A DNA stretch of 64,000 nt. Source: Urophycis tenuis (lineage: Eukaryota > Chordata > Actinopteri > Gadiformes > Phycidae). Below are positions 9,916 through 23,700 of this stretch, one piece after another. Position 1 is the first letter of the stretch, and the number at the start of each line of letters is the position of its first letter. Made by a program: the position numbers and the translations under genes. The DNA lies in assembly GCA_036785325.1 (NCBI GenBank), contig JAXIVH010000041.1, positions 2,670,001-2,734,000 of the forward strand, in the 5' to 3' direction. The notes below the pieces were generated by a model. It saw only the letters and a list, made by a program, of their open reading frames with translations, was not told the DNA's origin and did not search any database.

Positions 9916-10163
9916 CACGCGTTTTTTTTGTAACACGTGTAGCTATGATAAAGGACACATGTTTTGGCCTGTTTTATTATTCATAGTTGGCTTAACAGTA
10001 ATAGAATATTATTATATGCTATAAGTGACCAGACGTCCGAGATCAAAACTGGGAGCATAATCCCCGAGAAGGGGGAAAAAAAGGGTCAGCTATGTTTAAG
10101 TATATATATATATGTGTGTGTATATATAAGTGTGTGTGTGTGTGTGTATATATGCGCCTGCGC

Positions 10164-10230
<67 letters not shown>

Positions 10231-10931
10231 AATCACTTACTTGGAACGGCATGATCCCATATCGCTGTGAAGGGATGGCGTTAACCAGGTGGGTGTGCAA
10301 CCCCTCGAGAGAGTTGCTGCCTCGCCGGCACTTGTACTTGTTCAGCCGGATGCAGTTCTTCACAACCACCTTCACAGAGACATACAGCTGTATGCCAGGG
10401 GGGTCATGTAACACACAACCTATTGCAAGGTCCTCATTTATGCTGGTGTCATTTTGAAATGTTACCATATACAAGTTTGAATGGTTTTGACACACGATGA
10501 CTGCAGAGACAGCTGCAGGATGGCCCACGAAGCAGGACGGAGGGGGCCTGTGGCTGTGCGGGGAGGACCAGCGGTATGGGTGCTGCCGACACAGGGGGCG
10601 GGCGGGCCACAGGCTGATGCAGCAGGAGGCCTCGGCTGGAGGCGGGTGGGCGCAGGAGGCTTCGGCCGGGTGGAGGACGACAACGCAGTGGGCTGAACGG
10701 GCCGGTTGGTGGGAGTCACAGGCTCTGGCTCATCAACAAATAACCTGGAAATATAAAATACACACGTGATCAGTATTGATATTGATATCTTTTATAAGAA
10801 CACTGTTCATACCGTTTACACTTTTTATACAACTGTTTATACAATGTCCATACTGTTTATTTATTAATGTTTATCACTGAAAAATAAAGGTGACTTGGTA
10901 TGACTTGTGTGCTATTTTCTTTCCACAGCCA
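9916..10931. repeat. Long segment, copy 2 (open-frame class)
   Basis: 1016 bp; microsatellite at 10100-10226 with a GCGCCTGCGCGCG break. It shares three linked variants with copies 5 and 7 only: CTCGCCGG instead of CTCACCGG, CCATATCGC instead of CCACATCGC, and GGCTGATGC instead of GGCTGACGC. Confidence 0.9.
10241..10500 (-). pseudogene. Exon-like fragment, open class
   Basis: Same exon-like fragment as 7958-8217, but the codon after KYKCR is CGA (Arg), so the frame is open to the splice donor (CCGTTCCAA then GTAAGTG). The added residues include RRGSNSLEGLHTHL and QRYGIMPFQ; in this copy the His before HL is preceded by Thr. The frame runs into the presumed intron and stops there. This is the most gene-like form in the window, but no promoter, start exon or downstream exon is present, so it is a gene fragment, not a gene. 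Confidence 0.55.
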
Positions 10932-12626
10932 ACAGAACACACATGAATCAGCTTATTATTTCGACGACCCATGGGCAAATATAGTCATGCCATACGTCGT
11001 TGGAAAGCTTAGATTTCCCCGTTTAAAATGAGCCAATCTCCGAGCAATTTGGTTGCTCACAGACAAATCTGCGTCAGGTTGACTGAAGTCTACACAGCAG
11101 CTAAAGACATACCTTCAACGTTTCAATTAACATCAATCTTTCCTTACAGAACACAAATGAATTAGCTTAGTATTTCAACGACCCTTTAGTGAATATAGTC
11201 TTGCCATACGCCGTTGGAAAGCTTAGATTTCCCCGCTTAAAATGAGCCCATCCGCGAGCAGTCTGGTTGATCACAGACTAAACTGCGTCAGGTTGACTGA
11301 AGTCTACCCAGCAGCTAAAAACATAACTTCAACGTTTCAATTAACATCAATCTTTCCTTACAGAACACAAATTAATTAGCTTAGTATTTCAACGACCCTT
11401 TGGTGAATATAGTCTTGCCATACGCCGTTGGAAAGCTTAGATTTCCCCGCTTATAATGAGCCCATCCCCGAGCAAATTGGTTGCTCACAGAGAAAACTGT
11501 GTCAGGTTGAGTGAAGTCTACCCAGCAGCCAAAAACATACCTTTAACGTTTCAATTAACATCAATCTTTCCTTACAGAACACAAATTAATTAGCTTAGTA
11601 TTTCAACGACCCATGAGTCAATATAGTCTTGCCATACGCCGTTGGAAAGCTTAGATTTCCCCGCTTAAAATGAGCCCATCCGCGAGCAGTCTGGTTGATC
11701 ACAGACTAAACTGCGTCAGGTTGAATGAAGTCTACCCAGCAGCCAAAAACATACCTTTAACGTTTCAATTAACATCAATCTTTCCTTACAGAACACAAAT
11801 TAATTAGCTTAGTATTTCAACGGCCCTTTGGTGAATATAGTCTTACCATACGCCGTTGAAAAGCTTAGATTTCCCTGCTTAAAATGAGCCCATCCGCCAG
11901 CAGTCTGGTTGATCACAGACAAAACTGTGTCAGGTTGAGTGAAGTCTACCCAGCAGCTAAAAACATACCTTCAACGTTTCAATTAACATCAATCTTTCCT
12001 TACAGAACACAAATTAATTATCTTAGTATTTCAACGACCCATGAGTCAATATAGTCTTGCCATACGCCGTTGGAAAGCTTAGATTTCCCCGCTTAAAATG
12101 AGCCCATCCCCAAGCAATTTGGTTGCTCAGAGACAAAACTGTGTCAGGTTGACTGAAGTCTACCCAGCAGCTAAAAACATACCTTCAACGTTTCAATTAA
12201 CATCAATCTTTCCTTACAGATCACAAATTAATTAGCTTAGTATTTCAACGACCAATGAGTCAATATAGTCTTGCCATACGCCGTTGGAAAGCTTAGATTT
12301 CCCCGCTTAAAATGAGCCCATCCGCGAGCAGTCTGCTTGCTCACAGACAAAACTGCGTCAGGTTGACTGAAGTCTACCCAGCAGCTAAAAACATACCTTC
12401 AACGTTTCAATTAAGATCAATCTTTCAATAAAGAACAGAAATTAATTAGCTTAGTATTTCAACGACCCATGACTCAATATAATCTTGCCATACGCCGTTG
12501 GGAACCTTAGATTTCCCCGCTTAAAATGAGCCCATCCCCGAGCAATTTGGTTGCTCAAAGACAAAACTGCGTCAGGTTGACTGAAGTCTACCCAGCAGCT
12601 AAAAACATACCTTCAACTTTTCAATT
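10932..12626 (+). repeat. 214-bp satellite, block 2 (8 monomers)
   Basis: 1695 bp = 8 x 214 - 17. It mixes monomers with GCGAGCAGTCTGGTTGATCA and monomers with CCGAGCAATTTGGTTGCTCA, and a rarer GCCAGCAGTCTGG variant after CGTTGAAAAGC. It ends with the usual pre-insert pair. Confidence 0.95.
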
Positions 12627-12862
12627 CACGCGTTTTTTTTGTAATACGTGTAGCTATGATAAAGGACACATGTTTTGGCCTGTTTTATTATTCATAGTTG
12701 GCTTAACAGTAATAGAATATTATTATATGCTATAAGTGACCAGACGTCCGAGATCAAAACTGGGAGCATAATCCCCGAGAAGGGGGAAAAAAAGGGTCAG
12801 CTATGTTTAAGTATATATATATATGTGTGTGTATATATGCGTGTGTGTGTGTGTATATATGC

Positions 12863-12907
<45 letters not shown>

Positions 12908-13608
12908 AATCACTTACTTGGAACGGCATGATCCCACATCGCTGTGAAGGGATGGCGTTAACCAGGTGGGCGTGCAACCCCTCGAGAGAGTTGCTGCCTC
13001 ACCGGCACTTGTACTTTTTCAGCCGGATGCAGTTCTTCACAACCACCTTCACAGAGACATACAGCTGTATGCCAGGGGGGTCATGTAACACACAACCTAT
13101 TGCAAGGTCCTCATTTATGCTGGTGTCATTTTGAAATGTTACCATATACAAGTTTGAATGGTTTTGACACACGATGACTGCAGAGACAGCTGCAGGATGG
13201 CCCACGAAGCAGGACGGAGGGGGCCTGTGGCTGTGCGGGGAGGACCAGCGGTATGGGTGCTGCCGACACAGGGGGCGGGCGGGCCACAGGCTGACGCAGC
13301 AGGAGGCCTCGGCTGGAGGCGGGTGGGCGCAGGAGGCTTCGGCCGGGTGGAGGACGAAAACGCAGTGGGCTGAACGGGCCGGTTGGTGGGAGTCACAGGC
13401 TCTGGCTCATCAACAAATAACCTGGAAATATAAAATACACACGTGATCAGTATTGATATTGATATCTTTTATAAGAACACTGTTCATACCGTTTACACTT
13501 TTTATACAACTGTTTATACAATGTCCATACTGTTTATTTATTAATGTTTATCACTGAAAAATAAAGGTGACTTGGTATGACTTGTGTGCTATTTTCTTTC
13601 CACAGCCA
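12627..13608. repeat. Long segment, copy 3
   Basis: 982 bp; microsatellite at 12811-12903; exon-like fragment 12918-13177, nonsense class. Private changes: GTACTTTTTCAG gives Asn to Lys in the exon frame, and GACGAAAAC in the GC-rich part. Confidence 0.9.
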
Positions 13609-14019
13609 ACAGAACACACATGAATCAGCTTATTATTTCGACGACCCATGGGCAAATATAGTCATGCCATACGTCGTTGGAAAGCTTAGATTTCCCCGTT
13701 TAAAATGAGCCCATCTCCGAGCAATTTGGTTGCTCACAGACAAATCTGCGTCAGGTTGACTGAAGTCTACACAGCAGCTAAAGACATACCTTCAACGTTT
13801 CAATTAACATCAATCTTTCCTTACAGAACACAAATGAATTAGCTTAGTATTTCAACGACCCTTTAGTGAATATGGACTTGCCGTACGCCGTTGGAAAGCT
13901 TAGATTTCCCCGCTTAAAATGAGCCCATCCGCGAGCAGTCTGGTTGATCACAGACTAAACTGCGTCAGGTTGACTGAAGTCTACCCAGCAGCTAAAAACA
14001 TACCTTCAACTTTTCAATT
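13609..14019 (+). repeat. 214-bp satellite, block 3 (2 monomers)
   Basis: 411 bp = 2 x 214 - 17. The first monomer has the post-insert signature and ACAAATGAATTAGC. The second keeps the HindIII site and the GTTGATCACAGACTAAAC type, unlike the usual pre-insert monomer. Blocks 4 and 15 have the same structure. Confidence 0.95.
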
Positions 14020-14255
14020 CACGCGTTTTTTTTGTAATACGTGTAGCTATGATAAAGGACACATGTTTTGGCCTGTTTTATTATTCATAGTTGGCTTAAC
14101 AGTAATAGAATATTATTATATGCTATAAGTGACCAGACGTCCGAGATCAAAACTGGGAGCATAATCCCCGAGAAGGGGGAAAAAAAGGGTCAGCTATGTT
14201 TAAGTATATATATATATGTGTGTGTATATATGCGTGTGTGTGTGTGTATATATGC

Positions 14256-14294
<39 letters not shown>

Positions 14295-14995
14295 AATCAC
14301 TTACTTGGAACGGCATGATCCCACATCGCTGTGAAGGGATGGCGTTAACCAGGTGGGCGTGCAACCCCTCGAGAGAGTTGCTGCCTCACCGGCACTTGTA
14401 CTTGTTCAGCCGGATGCAGTTCTTCACAACCACCTTCACAGAGACATACAGCTGTATGCCAGGGGGGTCATGTAACACACAACCTATTGCAAGGTCCTCA
14501 TTTATGCTGGTGTCATTTTGAAATGTTACCATATACAAGTTTGAATGGTTTTGACACACGATGACTGCAGAGACAGCTGCAGGATGGCCCACGAAGCAGG
14601 ACGGAGGGGGCCTGTGGCTGTGCGGGGAGGACCAGCGGTATGGGTGCTGCCGACACAGGGGGCGGGCGGGCCACAGGCTGACGCAGCAGGAGGCCTCGGC
14701 TGGAGGCGGGTGGGCGCAGGAGGCTTCGGCCGGGTGGAGGACGACAACGCAGTGGGCTGAACGGGCCGGTTGGTGGGAGTCACAGGCTCTGGCTCATCAA
14801 CAAATAACCTGGAAATATAAAATACACACGTGATCAGTATTGATATTGATATCTTTTATAAGAACACTGTTCATACCGTTTACACTTTTTATACAACTGT
14901 TTATACAATGTCCATACTGTTTATTTATTAATGTTTATCACTGAAAAATAAAGGTGACTTGGTATGACTTGTGTGCTATTTTCTTTCCACAGCCA
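14020..14995. repeat. Long segment, copy 4
   Basis: 976 bp; microsatellite at 14204-14290; exon-like fragment 14305-14564, nonsense class. Same length and almost the same sequence as copy 16 at 48632, and in the same two-monomer context, so the two are probably duplicates. Confidence 0.9.
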
Positions 14996-15406
14996 ACAGA
15001 ACACACATGAATCAGCTTATTATTTCGACGACCCATGGGCAAATATAGTCATGCCATACGTCGTTGGAAAGCTTAGATTTCCCCGTTTAAAATGAGCCCA
15101 TCTCCGAGCAATTTGGTTGCTCACAGACAAATCTGCGTCAGGTTGACTGAAGTCTACACAGCAGCTAAAGACATACCTTCAACGTTTCAATTAACATCAA
15201 TCTTTCCTTACAGAACACAAATGAATTAGCTTAGTATTTCAACGACCCTTTAGTGAATATAGACTTGCCATACGCCGTTGGAAAGCTTAGATTTCCCCGC
15301 TTAAAATGAGCCCATCCGCGAGCAGTCTGGTTGATCACAGACTAAACTGCGTCAGGTTGACTGAAGTCTACCCAGCAGCTAAAAACATACCTTCAACTTT
15401 TCAATT
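14996..15406 (+). repeat. 214-bp satellite, block 4 (2 monomers)
   Basis: 411 bp, near-identical to block 3 (AATATAGACTTGCCATACG versus AATATGGACTTGCCGTACG). Blocks 3 and 4 with copies 3-5 form a short local tandem of roughly 1.4-kb units. Confidence 0.95.
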
Positions 15407-15654
15407 CACGCGTTTTTTTTGTAATACGTGTAGCTATGATAAAGGACACATGTTTTGGCCTGTTTTATTATTCATAGTTGGCTTAACAGTAATAGAATAT
15501 TATTATATGCTATAAGTGACCAGACGTCCGAGATCAAAACTGGGAGCATAATCCCCGAGAAGGGGGAAAAAAAGGGTCAGCTATGTTTAAGTATATATAT
15601 ATATGTGTGTGTATATATGCGAGTGTGTGTGTGTGTGTGTATATATGCGCGCGC

Positions 15655-15719
<65 letters not shown>

Positions 15720-16428
15720 TGTGTTTTAATCACTTACTTGGAACGGCATGATCCCATATCGCTGTGAAGGGATGGCGTTAACCAGGTGGGCGTGCAACCC
15801 CTCGAGAGAGTTGCTGCCTCGCCGGCACTTGTACTTGTTCAGCCGGATGCAGTTCTTCACAACCACCTTCACAGAGACATACAGCTGTATGCCAGGGGGG
15901 TCCTGTAACACACAACCTATTGCAAGGTCCTCATTTATGCTGGTGTCATTTTGAAATGTTACCATATACAAGTTTGAATGGTTTTGACACACGATGACTG
16001 CAGAGACAGCTGCAGGATGGCCCACGAAGCAGGACGGAGGGGGCCTGTGGCTGTGCGGGGAGGACCAGCGGTATGGGTGCTGCCGACACAGGGGGCGGGC
16101 GGGCCACAGGCTGATGCAGCAGGAGGCCTCGGCTGGAGGCGGGTGGGCGCAGGAGGCTTCGGCCGGGTGGAGGACGACAACGCAGTGGGCTGAACGGGCC
16201 GGTTGGTGGGAGTCACAGGCTCTGGCTCATCAACAAATAACCTGGAAATATAAAATACACACGTGATCAGTATTGATATTGATATCTTTTATAAGAACAC
16301 TGTTCATACCGTTTACACTTTTTATACAACTGTTTATACAATGTCCATACTGTTTATTTATTAATGTTTATCACTGAAAAATAAAGGTGACTTGGTATGA
16401 CTTGTGTGCTATTTTCTTTCCACAGCCA
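15407..16428. repeat. Long segment, copy 5 (open-frame class, longest)
   Basis: 1022 bp; microsatellite at 15591-15723 (133 bp), the longest here, with a GCGCGCGCG core and a late TGTTTGTG break. It carries the three linked variants of copies 2 and 7, and GGTCCTGTAAC (His to Gln in the exon frame). Confidence 0.9.
15738..15997 (-). pseudogene. Exon-like fragment, open class
   Basis: Open from the acceptor-like edge to the GTAAGTG donor, like copy 2, with CRRGSNSLEGLHAHL at the class-defining site (Ala where copy 2 has Thr) and VLQDPPG instead of VLHDPPG. Amino-acid changes between copies at this rate, with no bias to silent sites that I can see, fit non-coding drift. Confidence 0.5.
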
Positions 16429-17053
16429 ACAGAACACACATGAATCAGCTTATTATTTCGACGACCCATGGGCAAATATAGTCATGCCATACGTCGTTGG
16501 GAAGCTTCGATTTCCCCGTTTAAAATGAGCCCATTTCGGAGCAATTTGGTTGCTCACAGACAAATCTGCGTCAGGTTGACTGAAGTCTACACAGCAGCTA
16601 AAGACATACCTTCAACGTTTCAATTAACATCAATCTTTCCTTACAGAACACAAATTAATTAGCTTAGTATTTCAACGACCCTTTAGTGAATATAGTCTTG
16701 CCATAAGCCGTTGGAAAGCTTAGATTTCCCCGCTTAAAATGAGCCCATCCGCGAGCAGTCTGGTTGATCACAGACTAAACTGCGTCAGGTTGACTGAAGT
16801 CTACCCAGCAGCTAAAAACATACCTTCAACGTTTCAATTAACATCAATCTTTCCATAAAGAACAGAAATTAATTAGCTTAGTATTTCAACGACCCATGAC
16901 TCAATATAGTCTTGCCATACGCCGTTGGGAACCTTAGATTTCCCCGCTTAAAATGAGCCCATCCGCGAGCAATTTAGTTGCTCACAGACTAAACTGCGTC
17001 AGGTTGAATGAAGTCTACCTAGCAGCTAAAAACATACCTTAAACTTTTCAATT
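16429..17053 (+). repeat. 214-bp satellite, block 5 (3 monomers)
   Basis: 625 bp = 3 x 214 - 17. The first monomer has GGGAAGCTTCG and ATTTCGGAGC variants. The pre-insert monomer has GCGAGCAATTTAGTTGC and TTGAATGAAGTCTACCTAG, a type also seen before copies 15 and 18. Confidence 0.95.
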
Positions 17054-17293
17054 CACGCGTTTTTTTTGTAATACGTGTAGCTATGATAAAGGACACATGT
17101 TTTGGCCTGTTTTATTATTCATAGTTGGCTTAACAGTAATAGAATATTATTATATGCTATAAGTGACCAGACGTCCGAGATCAAAACTGGGAGCATAATC
17201 CCCGAGAAGGGGGAAAAAAAGGGTCAGCTATGTTTAAGTATATATATATATGTGTGTGTATATATAAGTGTGTGTGTGTGTGTATATATGCGC

Positions 17294-17354
<61 letters not shown>

Positions 17355-18055
17355 AATCACTTACTTGGAACGGCATGATCCCACATCGCTGTGAAGGGAC
17401 GGCGTTAACCAGGTGGGCGTGCAACCCCTCGAGAGAGTTGCTGCCTCACCGGCACTTGTACTTGTTCAGCCGGATGCAGTTCTTCACAACCGACTTCACA
17501 GAGACATACAGTTGTATGCCAGGGGGGTCATGTAACACACAACCTATTGCAAGGTCCTCATTTATGCTGGTGTCATTTTGAAATGTTACCATATACAAGT
17601 TTGAATGGTTTTGACACACGATGACTGCAGAGACAGCTGCAGGATGGCCCACGAAGCAGGACGGAGGGGGCCTGTGGCTGTGCGGGGAGGACCAGCGGTA
17701 TGGGTGCTGCCGACACAGGGGGCGGGCGGGCCACAGGCTGACGCAGCAGGAGGCCTCGGCTGGAGGCGGGTGGGCGCAGGAGGCTTCGGCCGGGTGGAGG
17801 ACGACAACGCAGTGGGCTGAACGGGCCGGTTGGTGGGAGTCACAGGCTCTGGCTCATTAACAAATAACCTGGAAATATAAAATACACACGTGATCAGTAT
17901 TGATATTGATATCTTTTATAAGAACACTGTTCATACCGTTTACACTTTTTATACAACTGTTTATACAATGTCCATACTGTTTATTTATTAATGTTTATCA
18001 CTGAAAAATAAAGGTGACTTGGTATGACTTGTGTGCTATTTTCTTTCCACAGCCA
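17054..18055. repeat. Long segment, copy 6
   Basis: 1002 bp; microsatellite at 17238-17350; exon-like fragment 17365-17624, nonsense class. Private changes: GGGACGGCG, AACCGACTTC (Val to Ser region of the exon frame), CAGTTGTATG, and GGCTCATTAAC. Confidence 0.9.
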
Positions 18056-19750
18056 ACAGAACACACATGAATCAGCTTATTATTTCGACGACCCATGGGC
18101 AAATATAGTCATGCCATATGTCGTTGGAAAGCTTAGATGTCCCCGTTTAAAATGAGCCCATCTCCGAGCAATTTGGTTGCTCACAGACAAATCTGCGTGA
18201 GGTTGACTGAAGTCTACAAAGCAGCTAAAGACATACCTTCAACGTTTCAATTAACATCAATCTTTCCTTACAGAACACAAATTAATTAGCTTAGTATTTC
18301 AACGACCCTTTAGTGAATATAGTCTTGCCATACGCCGTTGGAAAGCTTAGATTTCCCCGCTTAAAATGAGCCCATCCTCGAGCAGTCTGGTTGATCACAG
18401 ACTAAACTGCGTCAGGTTGACTGAAGTCTACCCAGCAGCTAAAAACATACCTTCAACGTTTCAATTAACATCAATCTTTCCTTACAGAACACAAATTAAT
18501 TAGCTTAGTATTTCAACGACCCATGAGTCAATATAGTCTTGCCATACGCCGTTGGAAAGCTTAGATTTCCCCGCTTAAAATGAGCCCATCCGCGAGCAGT
18601 CTGGTTGATCACAGACTAAACTGCGTCAGGTTGAATGAAGTCTACCCAGCAGCTAAAAACATACCTTTAACGTTTCAATTAACATCAATCTTTCCTTACA
18701 GAACACAAATTAATTAGCTTAGTATTTCAACGGCCCTTTGGTGAATATAGTCTTGCCATACGCCGTTGGAAAGCGTAGATTTCCCCGCTTATAATGAGCC
18801 CATCCCCGAGCAATTTGGTTGCTCACAGACAAATCTGCGTCAGGTTGACTGAAGTCTACACAGCAGCTAAAGACATACCTTCAACGTTTCAATTAACATC
18901 AATCTTTCCTTACAGAACACAAATTAATTAGCTTAGTATTTCAACGACCCATGAGTCAATATAGTCTTTCCATACGCCGTTGGAAAGCTTAGATTTCCCC
19001 GCTTAAAATGAGCCCATCCGCGAGCAGTCTGGTTGATCACAGACTAAACTGCGTCAGGTTGAATGAAGTCTACCCAGCAGCTAAAAACATACCTTTAACG
19101 TTTCAATTGACATCAATCTTTCCTTACAGAACACAAATTAATTAGCTTAGTATTTCAACGGGCCATTGGTGAATATAGTCTTGCCATACGCCGTTGAAAA
19201 GCTTAGATTTCCCCGCTTAAAATGAGCCCATCCGCGAGCAGTCTGGTTGATCACAGACTAAACTGCGTCAGGTTGACTGAAGTCTACCCAGCAGCTAAAA
19301 ACATACCTTCAACGTTTCAATTAACATCAATCTTTCCTTACAGAACACAAATTAATTAGCTTAGTATTTCAACGACCCATGAGTCAATATAGTCTTGCCA
19401 TACGCCGTTGGAAAGCTTAGATTTCCCCGCTTAAAATGAGCCCATCCGCGAGCAGTCTGCTTGCTCAGAGACAAAACTGCGTCAGGTTGACTGAAGTCTA
19501 CCCAGCAGCTAAAAACATACCTTCAACGTTTCAATTAAGATCAATCTTTCAATAAAGAACAGAAATTAATTAGCTTAGTATTTCAACGACCCATGACTCA
19601 ATATAGTCTTGCCATACGCCGTTGGGAACCTTAGATTTCCCCGCTTAAAATGAGCCCATCCTCGAGCAGTCTGGTTGCTCACAGACAAAACTGCGTCAGG
19701 TTGACTGAAGTCTACCCAGCAGCTAAAAACATACCTTCAACTTTTCAATT
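18056..19750 (+). repeat. 214-bp satellite, block 6 (8 monomers)
   Basis: 1695 bp = 8 x 214 - 17. The first monomer has CCATATGTCG and TAGATGTCCCCG variants. CGGCCCTTTGGTG and CGGGCCATTGGTG variants occur mid-block. Confidence 0.95.
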
Positions 19751-19998
19751 CACGCGTTTTTTTTGTAACACGTGTAGCTATGATAAAGGACACATGTTTT
19801 GGCCTGTTTTATTATTCATAGTTGGCTTAACAGTAATAGAATATTATTATATGCTATAAGTGACCAGACGTCCGAGATCAAAACTGGGAGCATAATCCCC
19901 GAGAAGGGGGAAAAAAAGGGTCAGCTATGTTTAAGTATATATATATATGTGTGTGTATATATAAGTGTGTGTGTGTGTGTGTGTATATATGCGCGCGC

Positions 19999-20045
<47 letters not shown>

Positions 20046-20746
20046 AATCACTTACTTGGAACGGCATGATCCCATATCGCTGTGAAGGGATGGCGTTAAC
20101 CAGGTGGGCGGGCAACCCCTCGAGAGAGTTGCTGCCTCGCCGGCACTTGTACTTGTTCAGCCGGATGCAGTTCTTCACAACCACCTTCACAGAGACATAC
20201 AGCTGTATGCCAGGGGGGTCCTGTAACACACAACCTATTGCAAGGTCCTCATTTATGCTGGTGTCATTTTGAAATGTTACCATATACAAGTTTGAATGGT
20301 TTTGACACACGATGACTGCAGAGACAGCTGCAGGATGGCCCACGAAGCAGGACGGAGGGGGCCTGTGGCTGTGCGGGGAGGACCAGCGGTATGGGTGCTG
20401 CCGACACAGGGGGCGGGCGGGCCACAGGCTGATGCAGCAGGAGGCCTCGGCTGGAGGCGGGTGGGCGCAGGAGGCTTCGGCCGGGTGGAGGACGACAACG
20501 CAGTGGGCTGAACGGGCCGGTTGGTGGGAGTCACAGGCTCTGGCTCATCAACAAATAACCTGGAAATATAAAATACACACGTGATCAGTATTGATATTGA
20601 TATATTTTATAAGAACACTGTTCATACCGTTTACACTTTTTATACAACTGTTTATACAATGTCCATACTGTTTATTTATTAATGTTTATCACTGAAAAAT
20701 AAAGGTGACTTGGTATGACTTGTGTGCTATTTTCTTTCCACAGCCA
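19751..20746. repeat. Long segment, copy 7 (open-frame class)
   Basis: 996 bp; microsatellite at 19935-20041 with GCGCGCGCGC. Third and last copy with the open-class linked variants. Private changes GGGCGGGCAACC and GATATATTTTAT. Confidence 0.9.
20056..20315 (-). pseudogene. Exon-like fragment, open class
   Basis: Open to the GTAAGTG donor, with VLQDPPG as in copy 5 and GLPAHL where copy 5 has GLHAHL. Loss of that His, one of the better conserved-looking positions, argues against current function. Confidence 0.5.
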
Positions 20747-23700
20747 ACAGAACACACATGAATCAGCTTATTATTTCGACGACCCATGGGCAAATATAGT
20801 CATGCCATACGTCGTTGGAAAGCTTAGATTTCCCCGTTTAAAATGAGCCCATCTCCGAGCAATTTGGTTGCTCACAGACAAATCTGCGTCAGGTTGACTG
20901 AAGTCTACACAGCAGCTAAAGACATACCTTCAACGTTTCAATTAACATCAATCTTTCCTTACAGAACACAAATTAATTAGCTTAGTATTTCAACGACCCT
21001 TTAGTGAATATAGTCTTGCCATACGCCGTTGGAAAGCTTAGATTTCCCCGCTTAAAATGAGCCCATCCTCGAGCAGTCTGGTTGATCACAGACTAAACTG
21101 CGTCAGGTTGACTGAAGTCTACCCAGCAGCTAAAAACATACCTTCAACGTTTCAATTAACATCAATCTTTCCTTACAGAACACAAATTAATTAGCTTAGT
21201 ATTTCAACGACCCATGAGTCAATATAGTCTTGCCATACGCCGTTGGAAAGCTTAGATTTCCCCGCTTAAAATGAGCCCATCCGCGAGCAGTCTGGTTGAT
21301 CACAGACTAAACTGCGTCAGGTTGACTGAAGTCTACCCAGCAGCTAAAAACATACCTTTAACGTTTTAATTAACATCAATCTTTCCTTACAGAACACAAA
21401 TTAATTAGCTTAGTATTTAAACGACCCATGAGTCAATATAGTCTTGCCATACGCCGTTGGAAAGCTTAGATTTCCCCGCTTAAAATGAGCCCATCCGCGA
21501 GCAGTCTGGTTGATCACAGACTAAACTGCGTCAGGTTGACTGAAGTCTACCCAGCAGCTAAAAACATACCTTCAACGTTTCAATTAACATCAATCTTTCC
21601 TTACAGAACACAAATTAATTAGCTTAGTATTTCAACGACCCATGAGTCGATATAGTCTTGCCATACGCCGTTGGAAAGCTTAGATTTCCGCGCTTAAAAT
21701 GAGCCCATCCGCGAGCAGTCTGGTTGATAACAGACTAAACTGCGTCAGGTTGACTGAAGTCTACCCAGCAGTTAAAAACATACCTTCAACGTTTCAATTA
21801 ACATCAATCTTTCCTTACAGAATACAAATTAATTAGCTTAGTATTTCAACGACCCTTTGGTGAATATAGTCTTGCCATACGCCGTTGGAAAGCTTAGATT
21901 TCCCCGCTTATAATGAGCCCATCCCCGAGCAATTTGGTTGCTCACAGACTAAACTGCGTCAGGTTGACTGAAGTCTACCCAGCAGCTAAAAACATACCTT
22001 CAACGTTTCAATTAACATCAATCTTTCCTTACAGAACACAAATTAATTAGCTTAGTATTTCAACGACCCATGAGTCAATATAGTCTTGCCATACGCCGTT
22101 GGAAAGCTTAGATTTCCCCGCTTAAAATGAGCCCATCCGCGAGCAGTCTGGTTGATCACAGACTAAACTGCGTCAGGTTGAATGAAGTCTACCCAGCAGC
22201 CAAAAACATACCTTTAACGTTTCAATTAACATCAATCTTTCCTTACAGAACACAAATTAATTAGCTTAGTATTTCAACGGCCCTTTGGTGAATATAGTCT
22301 TACCATACGCCGTTGAAAAGCTTAGATTTCCCTGCTTAAAATGAGCCCATCCGCCAGCAGTCTGGTTGATCACAGACTAAACTGCGTCAGGTTGACTGAA
22401 GTCTACCCAGCAGCTAAAAACATACCTTAAACGTTTCAATTAACATCAATCTTTCCTTACAGAACACAAATTAATTAGCTTAGTATTTCAACGACCCTTT
22501 GGTGAATATAGTCTTGCCATACGCCGTTGGAAAGCTTAGATTTCCCCGCTTATAATGAGCCCATCCCCGAGCAATTTGGTTGCTCACAGACAAATCTGCG
22601 TCAGGTTGACTGAAGTCTACACAGCAGCTAAAGACATACCTTCAACGTTTCAATTAACATCAATCTTTCCTTACAGAACACAAATTAATTAGCTTAGTAT
22701 TTAAACGACCCATGAGTCAATATAGTCTTGCCATACGCCGTTGGAAAGCTTAGATTTCCCCGCTTAAAATGAGCCCATCCGCGAGCAGTCTGGTTGATCA
22801 CAGACTAAACTGCGTCAGGTTGACTGAAGTCTACCCAGCAGCTAAAAACATACCTTCAACGTTTCAATTAACATCAATCTTTCCTTACAGAACACAAATT
22901 AATTAGCTTAGTATTTCAACGACCCATGAGTCGATATAGTCTTGCCATACGCCGTTGGAAAGCTTAGATTTCCCCGCTTAAAATGAGCCCATCCGCGAGC
23001 AGTCTGGTTGATCACAGACTAAACTGCGTCAGGTTGACTGAAGTCTACCCAGCAGCTAAAAACATACCTTCAACGTTTCAATTAACATCAATCTTTCCTT
23101 ACAGAACACAAATTAATTAGCTTAGTATTTCAATGACCCATGAGTCAATATAGTCTTGCCATACGCCGTTGGAAAGCTTAGATTTCCCCGCTTAAAATGA
23201 GCCCATCCGCGAGCAGTCTGGTTGATCACAGACTAAACTGCGTCAGGTTGAATGAAGTCTACCCAGCAGCTAAAAACATACCTTTAACGTTTCAATTAAC
23301 ATCAATCTTTCCTTACAGAACACAAATTAATTAGCTTAGTATTTCAACGACCCTTTGGTGAATATAGTCTTGCCATACGCCGTTGGAAAGCTTAGATTTC
23401 CCCGTTTATAATGAGCCCATCCCTGAGCAATTTGGTTGCTCACAGACTAAACTGCGTCAGGTTGACTGAAGTCTACCCAGCAGCTAAAAACATACCTTCA
23501 ACGTTTCAATTAACATCAATCTTTCCTTACAGAACACAAATTAATTAGCTTAGTATTTCAACGACCCATGAGTCAATATAGTCTTGCCATACGCCGTTGG
23601 AAAGCTTAGATTTCCCCGCTTAAAATGAGCCCATCCGCGAGCAGTCTGCTTGCTCACAGACAAAACTGCGTCAGGTTGACTGAAGTCTACCCAGCAGCTA

